Below are positions 1 through 5,477 of a stretch of DNA of 7,592 nucleotides, one piece after another. Source of the DNA: an uncultured Clostridia bacterium. GTDB lineage: Bacteria > Bacillota > Clostridia > Oscillospirales > Oscillospiraceae. The notes below the pieces were generated by a model. The model did no database searches and had not been told where the DNA came from. It was given only the letters and a program-made list of their open reading frames with translations. The stretch spans positions 1 through 7,592 of the forward strand of contig CAMEIU010000109.1 in NCBI GenBank assembly GCA_945918815.1, given 5' to 3'. How positions within the stretch are numbered: position 1 is the first letter of the stretch; each line of letters starts with the position of its first letter. The position numbers were made by a program, and so were the translations under genes.

Positions 1-49
1 GCTGGGTCTGCCCAAGACGGAGCTTCTCGACAACGGTACGCTTCATTGA
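1..49 (+). CDS. C-terminal end of upstream gene, probably PrdA (partial)
   Basis: Reading from base 2, an open frame encodes LGLPKTELLDNGTLH and stops at TGA 47-49. That TGA shares its final A with the ATG of the next gene (TGATG), the usual layout of translationally coupled operon genes, so this is very likely the tail of a real upstream gene. In clostridial D-proline reductase operons as I remember them, a small CBO2463/CBO2479-type gene sits between prdA and prdB, so the missing gene is probably prdA, the pyruvoyl-bearing proprotein. Fifteen residues are too few to confirm this by sequence; the identity rests on context alone. Confidence 0.5.
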   Translation, partial: LGLPKTELLDNGTLH

Positions 50-489
50 TGGATTACGCGATCAATCCCGTTCTGATGGGCGGTCTGGTCAAGTCCGTGG
101 AGGACGGCCAGGTGAAGGTCCATCTCCACGGCCGGCTGGGCGTCATCACGGTGCCCCGGCGTCTGGTGGTGGACGAAATCGCCCTGGAGCCGGGCCATGA
201 GATGCAGTTCTACTTCAGCTACCTGCAGGTCAATGAGATGCCCTACGATTACGATTGTTCGGCCATGGATCCGCGGGAACCCCTGTCGCCCTGCCTGCTG
301 GGCGGGACCCTCATTGAGGTCAACGACACGGCGGTGAAGCTGGAAATCATGAACGGCCTCGGCACCGTCGCCGTTCCCCGCCGGTGGGTGTTCACCCCCG
401 TAACCCTCCGGGAGGGACAGAATGCGGAATTCTATTTCAGCTGTATGAAGGTCGTCGGGAAGCGCGAGATTCCCGTCCGGTCCATATAA
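49..489 (+). CDS. CBO2463/CBO2479-domain protein of the D-proline reductase operon
   Basis: This 146-residue protein has no signal peptide or membrane segment. It is an internal duplication: residues about 7-61 and 80-135 repeat the same pattern, a GG near the start, a V-x-D-x-x-VK stretch, G-x-LG, then VPRR (35-38 and 109-112) and finally FYFS (54-57 and 128-131). I recognise this as the tandem CBO2463/CBO2479 domain found next to prd genes in clostridia; its biochemical role is not known to me. The alternating hydrophobic pattern suggests small beta-rich domains. A TTG at 46 is in frame, but the ATG at 49 is preferred because it overlaps the preceding stop (TGATG). There is no good Shine-Dalgarno, consistent with coupled translation. 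The gene lies 46 bp upstream of prdB, so co-expression is very likely. A structural or maturation partner of the reductase is plausible but inferred. Confidence 0.85.
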   Translation: MDYAINPVLMGGLVKSVEDGQVKVHLHGRLGVITVPRRLVVDEIALEPGHEMQFYFSYLQVNEMPYDYDCSAMDPREPLSPCLLGGTLIEVNDTAVKLEIMNGLGTVAVPRRWVFTPVTLREGQNAEFYFSCMKVVGKREIPVRSI

Positions 490-535
490 CCACGCGCTCC
501 GAACCCAACGGTTCACACTATAAGGAGGTCAGACT

Positions 536-1261
536 ATGAAGTTAACGACGGTTGCAGGAATGCAGTCAGAGATTTTTGTCCCCATCACCCCAAAGCCCGT
601 ATTTACCGAGCTGAAAAAGCCCCTGAGCGAGTGCAAGGTCGCTTTTATCACCGCCGGCGGCATCCATAAGAAGAGCCAGACGCCCTTCAATACCTCCGGT
701 GACTTCTCCTATCGTACCATCGAGTTCAACACCCCCTCCTCCGAGCTGATGGTCACCCACGGCGGCTTCGACAACTCCGATATCAACAAGGACGTCAACG
801 CCATGTTCCCCATCGACCGGCTCCATGAGCTGGTGGCCGAGGGCTTCATCGGCTCCCTCAGCGACGAGACCTACACCTTCATGGGCGGCGGCGGCAACGT
901 GGAGAAATTCACCAACGAGACCGGCCCCGAAATCGCCCGGAAGCTGAAGGCCCAGGGCGTGGACATCGTCCTGTGCACCGGCGGCTGCGGCACCTGCCAT
1001 CGCTCCGCCACCATCGTCACCCGCTGCTGCGAGGCTGAGGGTATGAGCTGCTGCGTCATCGCCGCGCTGCCCCCCATCGCCCGCCAGCAGGGCGCACCCC
1101 GCATCACCGCGCCCCATGTGCCCATCGGCTCCAACGCCGGCGAGCCCAACAACGTCGCCATGCAGACGGCCATCGTCAAGGAGTCCCTGGAATGGGTCCG
1201 CGACTGCCCCAGCTTCAATCAGACCAAGGTGCTGCCCTACGAATACCGGCATAACGTATAA
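536..1261 (+). CDS. prdB: D-proline reductase subunit PrdB, cysteine form
   Basis: The 241-residue product matches the 26-kDa subunit of D-proline reductase in length and overall sequence (SEIFVPITP near the N-terminus, THGG at 74-77, MFPIDR at 90-95, FMGGGG at 115-120, ALPP at 177-180, NAGEPNN at 200-206, LPYEY near the C-terminus). With the PrdA products it would reduce D-proline to 5-aminovalerate in the cytoplasm, the oxidative sink of Stickland fermentation. The active-site loop reads LCTGGCGTCHRSA (146-158). Cys151 (TGC at 986-988) occupies the place of selenocysteine in the enzyme from Clostridium sticklandii, so this is a non-selenoprotein version; Cys154 keeps the conserved partner position. 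The protein is cysteine-rich (33, 147, 151, 154, 164, 165, 172, 173, 224). The start is supported by AAGGAGGT at 522-529. An alternative is a PrdB-like reductase for a related substrate, but the adjacent proline racemase gene favours proline. Confidence 0.92.
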   Translation: MKLTTVAGMQSEIFVPITPKPVFTELKKPLSECKVAFITAGGIHKKSQTPFNTSGDFSYRTIEFNTPSSELMVTHGGFDNSDINKDVNAMFPIDRLHELVAEGFIGSLSDETYTFMGGGGNVEKFTNETGPEIARKLKAQGVDIVLCTGGCGTCHRSATIVTRCCEAEGMSCCVIAALPPIARQQGAPRITAPHVPIGSNAGEPNNVAMQTAIVKESLEWVRDCPSFNQTKVLPYEYRHNV

Positions 1262-1290
1262 ATCGTAGCTCCGGACGCAGCAAACCAAGC

Positions 1291-1327
1291 AGCAGCTGCA
1301 GGAACCCTTCCTGCAGCTGCTTTCTTG
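1291..1327 (+). terminator. Perfect 14-bp hairpin with short T-rich tail between prdB and prdF
   Basis: Left arm 1291-1304 (AGCAGCTGCAGGAA) and right arm 1308-1321 (TTCCTGCAGCTGCT) are perfect reverse complements around a 3-base CCC loop, followed by TTTCTT (1321-1326). It begins 30 bp after the prdB stop and ends 30-35 bp before the prdF start. The stem is long and GC-rich but the U-tract is short and interrupted. It may be a partial intrinsic terminator that lowers prdF expression relative to prdB, or a barrier that protects the prdB mRNA 3' end. Which one applies is inference. Confidence 0.65.
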
Positions 1328-1355
1328 AGGGAATGATGGAAGGAGAAAAAGAACC

Positions 1356-2378
1356 ATGGGATTTCAACCGAAGGAACCGGATTACAACTATCGGATCAAG
1401 ACCATCGAATCCCACACCATGGGTGAGCCCACCCGCATTATTTATGACGGCTTTCCAACCCTGTCCGGCGCGACCATGATGGAGAAAAAGCACGACCTCA
1501 TGGCCCACTGGGACCATCTCCGCACAGCCCTGATGCAGGAGCCGCGGGGCCACCGGAACATGTTCGGCGCCCTTCTGACCGAACCGGTTCACCCCGAGGC
1601 CGACTTCGGCGTCATCTTTCTCGACTGCGGCGGCTGCCTGAACATGTGCGGCCACGGCAGTATCGGCGTCTGCTCCATGGCCGTGGACACCGGCATGGTC
1701 AAGGTCGAGGAGCCCTTCACCCATGTGACCCTGGATACGCCATCCGGTTTGATTCAAGCCAAGGTCAAGGTGGAGAACGGCATCGCGAAAGAAGTCACCA
1801 TTGAAAATGTTCCCGCGTTTTTGTATCTGGAAAATCAGTCCGTCACCCTGAACGACGGCAGAACCGTCCCCTTCGACGTCTCCTTCGGCGGCTCCTTCTT
1901 CGCCCTTGTGGACGCCGACCGGCTGGGGATTCCGCTGGACCTGCCCCACGCCGGGGAGCTGTCCCAGACCGGTATGGAGATGCTGGAGAAGATCAACGCG
2001 TCTGTCTCCGTCTCCCATCCCACGCTGGATATCCGCTCTGTGGACCTGGTGGAGTTCTACAGTCATCACGCCTCGGACAATGCCGACATGCGCAACTGCG
2101 TGGTGTTCGGCGACGCCCAGGTGGACCGTTCTCCCTGCGGCACCGGCACCAGCGCAAAGCTGGCAGCCCTGGTGGCGAAAGGGGAGCTGGGCCTTCATGA
2201 GACCTTCCGGTACGAGAGCATCACCGGCTCCCTGTTCCGGGGTGAGGCCGTACGGGAGGCGCAGGTGGGTCCCTATCAAGGCGTGATTCCCCATATCACC
2301 GGCAGCGCGTATCTGACCGGCTTCAGCCAGTGGCTGCTCCGGGACGACGATCCGCTGAACCTGGGCTTTTTGCTCTGA
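1356..2378 (+). CDS. prdF: Proline racemase (PrdF type)
   Basis: This 340-residue cytosolic enzyme belongs to the proline racemase / hydroxyproline epimerase family, which inverts the alpha carbon with two catalytic cysteines and no cofactor. Both are visible: Cys98 in NMCGHGSIG (96-104) and Cys261 in DRSPCGTGTSAK (257-268). The family signature HTMGEP is at 20-25 and length is normal. A 4-hydroxyproline epimerase or trans-3-hydroxyproline dehydratase is possible on family grounds; the dehydratases lack the first cysteine, which is present here, and co-location with prdB favours proline. PrdF would supply D-proline from L-proline to the reductase. The start is supported by AGGAGA at 1341-1346, ten bases upstream. 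The gene follows prdB by 94 bp, with a strong hairpin between them, and is followed directly by a terminator, so it is the last gene of the operon. Confidence 0.93.
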   Translation: MGFQPKEPDYNYRIKTIESHTMGEPTRIIYDGFPTLSGATMMEKKHDLMAHWDHLRTALMQEPRGHRNMFGALLTEPVHPEADFGVIFLDCGGCLNMCGHGSIGVCSMAVDTGMVKVEEPFTHVTLDTPSGLIQAKVKVENGIAKEVTIENVPAFLYLENQSVTLNDGRTVPFDVSFGGSFFALVDADRLGIPLDLPHAGELSQTGMEMLEKINASVSVSHPTLDIRSVDLVEFYSHHASDNADMRNCVVFGDAQVDRSPCGTGTSAKLAALVAKGELGLHETFRYESITGSLFRGEAVREAQVGPYQGVIPHITGSAYLTGFSQWLLRDDDPLNLGFLL

Positions 2379-2386
2379 TGGGATAA

Positions 2387-2418
2387 CAAAAAGGCGCGTT
2401 TTCAGACGCGCCTTTTTG
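2387..2418. terminator. Bidirectional intrinsic terminator between prdF and the yesL-like gene
   Basis: Arms 2387-2399 (CAAAAAGGCGCGT) and 2406-2418 (ACGCGCCTTTTTG) pair perfectly over 13 bp around loop TTTCAG. The stem has a GC core with an A-run on one side and a T-run on the other, so either strand gives a GC hairpin ending in U residues. It starts 9 bp after the prdF stop and ends 11 bp from the stop of the convergent minus-strand gene, so it can end both transcripts. Confidence 0.93.
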
Positions 2419-2428
2419 CTGCATATTT

Positions 2429-3079
2429 TTATTGTTCCGGGGCTTCTCCATCCTGGGACGTTTTCATCAGCACGGCATAGGGCTTTTTCAGCAGCTTCAA
2501 AATCAAGAAGGCCGCCAGGGCATACCAGATGAAGATCCAGAGAATTCCGAGACGGAAGAACCAGTAGGGGAAAAACATAAACAGGGCGATGGGGAGCAGA
2601 TTCAGCACGGCCATCACCAGAGACCGGGGCAGATAGGCCAGGGCGCACAGCAGCGCATTGCGCAGGGTGCCGGAAATGGTGTTGGAAAACTTGGCCTGCA
2701 AAGGAAAGGTCCAGCTGGCGGTCATGCACCAGGCCACGGCCAGCAGAATCACAAGCCCCAGAAGCAAGCCGCCCATGGACATCTCGAACTGCAAATAGAA
2801 TACGAGCGAGACCCCCAGCACAACGCCCAACACCAGCAGAATCAGCCACTGCACCGTGGCCTGCTTGAAATTGGTTTTAAACGCGCGGAAAAAGCTCACG
2901 ACCAGATGTCCTTTCTCTTCCCGGAGACCCTCCACCGCATAGTACAGGGCTGCGGCCGATGCCCCCAGGGTGACAATGGGCAGGGAACAGACCACCGCCA
3001 ACAGATTGAGAATGATCAGGTCCCCCATCTTGCCGAGCCCCTGCATCAAAGGCGAATCCAGATTGAACAATTGACCCAT
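2429..3079 (-). CDS. YesL-like DUF624 family integral membrane protein
   Basis: The 216-residue protein is strongly hydrophobic, with about five or six membrane segments (roughly residues 21-47, 76-97, 102-121, 140-150 together with 151-172, and 174-196). Its pattern fits DUF624/YesL: an N-terminal MGQLFN, NLLAVVCSLPIVTLGAS (25-41) with small residues, LYYAVEGLR (45-53), an F-x-x-x-FK-x-NFKQ stretch (64-73), and TFPLQAKFSN (124-133). YesL proteins are common in Firmicutes, often near carbohydrate transport genes, and their function is not established; no such genes are next to it here. The start is well placed: AGGAGG on the minus strand (3087-3092) lies 7 bases before the ATG. The gene converges on prdF and has its own divergent promoter and a palindromic leader, so it appears to be transcribed alone. 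Confidence 0.85.
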   Translation of the reverse strand: MGQLFNLDSPLMQGLGKMGDLIILNLLAVVCSLPIVTLGASAAALYYAVEGLREEKGHLVVSFFRAFKTNFKQATVQWLILLVLGVVLGVSLVFYLQFEMSMGGLLLGLVILLAVAWCMTASWTFPLQAKFSNTISGTLRNALLCALAYLPRSLVMAVLNLLPIALFMFFPYWFFRLGILWIFIWYALAAFLILKLLKKPYAVLMKTSQDGEAPEQ

Positions 3080-3118
3080 AATGGTTCCTCCTAAAAATCA
3101 TCCATCCCGGCATCGGAC

Positions 3119-3166
3119 AGAGCAATGGGGATTTGTCAATTAGTTCGACAAATCCCAATCTGCTCT
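3119..3166 (-). promoter_or_regulatory. Long imperfect palindrome in the leader of the yesL-like gene
   Basis: A perfect 10-bp inverted repeat, GGGATTTGTC (3128-3137) and GACAAATCCC (3147-3156), is separated by 9 bp. It is extended by AGAGCA (3119-3124) and TGCTCT (3161-3166) plus two further A-T pairs, giving about 18 pairs over 48 bp with a small internal loop. It lies 40 bp upstream of the yesL-like ATG and downstream of its predicted start site. It could be a repressor operator (TTGTC-N9-GACAA core) or an RNA hairpin in the 5' leader. It has no adjacent U-tract, so it is unlikely to be a simple terminator. Confidence 0.7.
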
Positions 3167-3199
3167 CTTCCATCCAGCCGGTTTTTCTTTATTGCATCA

Positions 3200-3228
3200 A
3201 GAATACCAGAAAAAAACTGCTCCGTCAA
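3200..3228 (-). promoter_or_regulatory. Sigma-70/SigA-type promoter for the yesL-like gene
   Basis: Read on the minus strand, TTGACG (3228-3223) is followed after exactly 17 bp by TATTCT (3205-3200). The -35 matches five of six consensus bases and the -10 matches four of six. Predicted transcription start is near 3193, giving a leader of about 114 nt that contains the palindrome at 3119-3166. Confidence 0.6.
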
Positions 3229-3255
3229 TCGCTGCCGGAAAAAAGAGTATGCTGT

Positions 3256-3299
3256 AGATTTTGTACAAATCTCACAAAGAAATAAACCTTAAATTGTGA
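3256..3299. promoter_or_regulatory. Dyad symmetries upstream of the ABC-operon promoter
   Basis: AGATTT and AAATCT flank a TGTAC centre (3256-3272), which includes the perfect 10-base palindrome TTTGTACAAA (3260-3269). Immediately after it, TCACAA (3272-3277) and TTGTGA (3294-3299) form a second inverted pair 16 bp apart. They lie about 12-55 bp upstream of the -35 box in AT-rich DNA and could be activator or repressor sites. Short dyads occur by chance in AT-rich DNA, so support is modest. Confidence 0.35.
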
Positions 3300-3310
3300 C
3301 AAGAAACGGG

Positions 3311-3339
3311 TTGACTTCACCTATTTAAAGGGATACAAT
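3311..3339 (+). promoter_or_regulatory. Strong SigA-type promoter of the ABC importer operon
   Basis: TTGACT (3311-3316), a 17-bp spacer, and TACAAT (3334-3339) give five of six matches at both boxes with ideal spacing. The upstream DNA is AT-rich. The predicted start is near 3346, leaving a leader of about 46 nt before the binding-protein ATG. That leader is too short for a T-box or known riboswitch, so any control by substrate would more likely act through a DNA-binding protein. Confidence 0.85.
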
Positions 3340-3391
3340 AGAGAAACCAGCATGAACTGTGCTGAAACAAGATGGAAAAAGGAGAACGATT

Positions 3392-4465
3392 ATGAAAAAG
3401 TTAATTGCGCTGCTTCTGGCGCTCGTGATGGTTCTGGGCCTCGTTGCCTGCGCCAGCACTGAGACTGCGCAGGAGCCCGCCGCATCTGAACCTGTGGAGA
3501 CCCCCGCGGAAGCCCCTGCCGAATCCGCCGAAACGCCTGCGGAAGAGCCCGCTGAGGCGCCTGCCGAGGAACCCGCTGAGGCTGCTGATGCCTTTGTGGT
3601 CGGTATCTGCCAGCTGGTGGAGCATCCCGCGTTGGACGCCGCCACCCAGGGCTTCAAGGACGCCCTGGTCGAGGCCCTGGGCGACCGGGTGACCTTTGAC
3701 GAGCAGAACGCCGCCGGCGACTCCAATACCTGCTCTACCATTGTCAACAGCTTTGTTTCCAAGAATGTGGACCTGATCCTGGCCAACGCCACCGCCGCCC
3801 TGCAGGCCGCTGCTTCCGCCACCATGGATATTCCCATTCTGGGCACCTCCATCACCGAGTACGGCGTGGCCCTGGGTATCGACGGCTTTGACGGCACCGT
3901 GGGCGGCAACATCTCCGGCACCTCCGACCTGGCGCCTCTGGATGAGCAGGCCAACATGCTGGTGGAGCTGTTCCCCGATGCCAAGAACGTGGCTTTGATT
4001 TATTGCTCCGCCGAAGCCAACTCCCAGTACCAGGTGGACGTGGTCAAGGCCGAGCTGGAAGCCAAGGGCCTGACTGCCGAGCTGTACTCCTTCTCTGACT
4101 CCAACGATCTGGCCGCTGTGGCCAATGCTGCCTGCGCCTTTGCCGACGTCATCTATGTGCCCACCGATAACACCGTGGCTTCCTCCGCCGATATTCTCGA
4201 CGGCGTGGCCCGTCCAGCCGGAATCCCTGTCATCGCCGGTGAAGAAGGCATCTGCGCCGGCTGCGGCGTCGCCACTCTGTCCATCAGCTACTACGACCTG
4301 GGCTATCAGACCGGCGTCATGGCCGCTCAGATCCTGACCGGCGAGGCCGATATCTCCACCATGCCCGTGGCCTACGCGCCCCAGTTTACCAAGAAGTACA
4401 ATCCCGTGATCTGCGATGAGCTGGGTGTGACCATTCCCGAGGACTATGTCGCTGTTGAAGGCTGA
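3392..4465 (+). CDS. ABC transporter substrate-binding lipoprotein (ABC_sub_bind / COG2984 family)
   Basis: The 357-residue product starts with a lipoprotein signal peptide (MKK, a hydrophobic run, then the lipobox LVAC with Cys20), so it should be lipid-anchored outside the membrane. Residues about 21-67 form an acidic linker of repeated Pro/Ala/Glu units (EEPAEAP-like). From about residue 68 it follows the TrpX-like ABC_sub_bind fold: VGICQLVEHPALDAATQGF (70-88), GTSITEYG (151-158), GGNISGTSD (171-179), YVPTDNTVASS (255-265), IPVIAGEEG (278-286) and ISYYDLGYQTG (298-308). Family members bind small amino-acid-like ligands such as tryptophan, but most are uncharacterised and no ligand is assigned here. 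An upstream in-frame ATG at 3359 is rejected: AAGGAG at 3379-3384 and the signal peptide fix the start at 3392. It is the first gene of a three-gene importer operon. Confidence 0.92.
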   Translation: MKKLIALLLALVMVLGLVACASTETAQEPAASEPVETPAEAPAESAETPAEEPAEAPAEEPAEAADAFVVGICQLVEHPALDAATQGFKDALVEALGDRVTFDEQNAAGDSNTCSTIVNSFVSKNVDLILANATAALQAAASATMDIPILGTSITEYGVALGIDGFDGTVGGNISGTSDLAPLDEQANMLVELFPDAKNVALIYCSAEANSQYQVDVVKAELEAKGLTAELYSFSDSNDLAAVANAACAFADVIYVPTDNTVASSADILDGVARPAGIPVIAGEEGICAGCGVATLSISYYDLGYQTGVMAAQILTGEADISTMPVAYAPQFTKKYNPVICDELGVTIPEDYVAVEG

Positions 4466-4490
4466 TTTCTGACAAGAAACTAATTTTTTC

Positions 4491-4526
4491 GGAAACCCGG
4501 ACAGGGGTCGCCCTGCCCGGATTTCC
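4491..4526 (+). promoter_or_regulatory. Intergenic hairpin between binding protein and permease genes
   Basis: Left arm 4491-4506 and right arm 4511-4526 pair over 16 positions with two C/A mismatches around a GTCG loop (outer GGAAA with TTTCC, inner CAGGG with CCCTG). It lies 25 bp after the binding-protein stop and is not followed by a T-run, so it is unlikely to terminate fully. In importer operons such hairpins often protect the mRNA of the abundant binding protein; that role here is inferred. Confidence 0.6.
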
Positions 4527-4547
4527 GGCGTTACTGGAGGATTTGGA

Positions 4548-5477
4548 ATGAGTCTCACGACCTTTCTCAACGCCATGCCTGGCGCCGTTGCCCAGGGCCT
4601 GATCTGGGGTATTATGGCCATTGGCGTGTACATTACTTACAAGGTCCTGGATATTGCGGACCTGACTGTGGACGGCTCCATGTGTACCGGCGGCGCGGTG
4701 TGCGCCATGATGATGATCTCCGGTCACGGTGTGGCGGTGTCTTTGATTGTAGCGGTGCTGGCCGGTATGTTGGCCGGACTGGTCACGGGCATTTTCCACA
4801 CCTTCATGGGCATCCCGGCCATTCTCGCCGGTATTCTCACCCAGCTGTCCCTGTATTCCATCAACCTGAAAATCATGGGCAAGGCCAATGTGGCCCTGTC
4901 TGTCCGAAACTATGACGTGCTGGTATCCCTGAACTACATCCGCAACGTGCCCTTCTATAAGAACACCATCCTGGTGGTGGCGATCTTTGTGGTGGTCCTG
5001 ATTGCGTTCCTTTACTGGTATTTCGGCACCGAAATGGGCTGCGGCGTCCGCGCCACGGGCAACAATCTGAATATGGCCCGGGCCCAGGGCATCAACACCA
5101 ATTTCTACAAGGTCTTCGGCCTGGTGATCTCCAACGGGATCGTGGCCCTGTCCGGCGCGCTGCTGGCCCAGTACCAGGGCTTCGCCGATGTGAACATGGC
5201 CCGCGGCGCCATCGTCATCGGCCTTGCTGCCGTCATCATCGGACAGGCCCTGTTCGGCCGCCTGCTCCGCGGCAACTTCGCTCTGAAGCTGCTTCGCGTG
5301 GCCCTCGGCGGTATCGTCTATTTTATCGTCTATCAGACCGTCATCCTGGCCGGCCTGGACCCGGATCTGCTGAAGATGCTCTCCGCCGTTGTGGTGGCCA
5401 TCTTCCTGGCTGTGCCCTACTGGAAGACCAAGTATTTCACCAAACCCAGCGTCAAGGGAGGGAAGGACAATGCTTGA
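4548..5477 (+). CDS. ABC transporter permease (BPD_transp_2 / COG4120 family)
   Basis: This 309-residue polytopic membrane protein has about eight or nine hydrophobic segments (roughly 13-32, 46-60, 62-84, 88-108, 139-159, 188-209, 218-238, 248-268, 274-291). It forms the transmembrane channel of the importer. Family features are LDIADLTVDGSMCTGGAV (34-51) near the N-terminus and the cytoplasmic ATPase-contact loop GVRATGNNLNMARAQGI (166-182). Length is normal for this family, in which a single permease gene is usual and probably forms a homodimer. The start at 4548 is supported by GGAGG at 4536-4540. It is 82 bp after the binding-protein gene and its stop lies inside the start of the ATPase gene. 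It should work with both neighbours; the substrate is unknown. Confidence 0.93.
   Translation: MSLTTFLNAMPGAVAQGLIWGIMAIGVYITYKVLDIADLTVDGSMCTGGAVCAMMMISGHGVAVSLIVAVLAGMLAGLVTGIFHTFMGIPAILAGILTQLSLYSINLKIMGKANVALSVRNYDVLVSLNYIRNVPFYKNTILVVAIFVVVLIAFLYWYFGTEMGCGVRATGNNLNMARAQGINTNFYKVFGLVISNGIVALSGALLAQYQGFADVNMARGAIVIGLAAVIIGQALFGRLLRGNFALKLLRVALGGIVYFIVYQTVILAGLDPDLLKMLSAVVVAIFLAVPYWKTKYFTKPSVKGGKDNA

Noticed and set aside
501..514. Five-base-pair hairpin GAACC-CAAC-GGTTC before prdB
   Set aside because: Too short and weak to call a regulatory site on sequence alone.
986..997. Selenocysteine insertion (TGA with a SECIS element) in prdB
   Set aside because: The codon is TGC, not TGA, and the frame is uninterrupted, so no recoding is needed.
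566..1357. 263-codon minus-strand open frame opposite prdB
   Set aside because: Ala/Gly/Asp-rich antisense translation with no family resemblance; prdB on the other strand is unambiguous.
1215..2849. 544-codon open frame on the minus strand across prdF and the yesL-like gene
   Set aside because: It lies antisense to a racemase with intact catalytic motifs, crosses the bidirectional terminator, and its translation is low-complexity and resembles no family. GC-rich codon bias explains it.
2432..3094. 220-codon plus-strand open frame opposite the yesL-like gene
   Set aside because: Gln/His/Gly-rich translation typical of the antisense of a hydrophobic protein; the minus strand has the ribosome site and membrane segments.
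3134..3139. TTGACA on the minus strand as the -35 box of the yesL-like gene
   Set aside because: It matches consensus but has no acceptable -10 at 16-18 bp, and it lies inside the palindrome. The TTGACG-N17-TATTCT pair upstream is a better promoter.
3346..3391. T-box or riboswitch ahead of the ABC operon
   Set aside because: The predicted leader is only about 46 nt and shows no T-box motif or long aptamer-like structure.
3401..4633. 410-codon minus-strand open frame opposite the binding protein
   Set aside because: The translation is Gly/His/Gln-rich with no recognisable domain and no ribosome site, while the plus strand encodes a clear lipoprotein. It is a codon-bias shadow.
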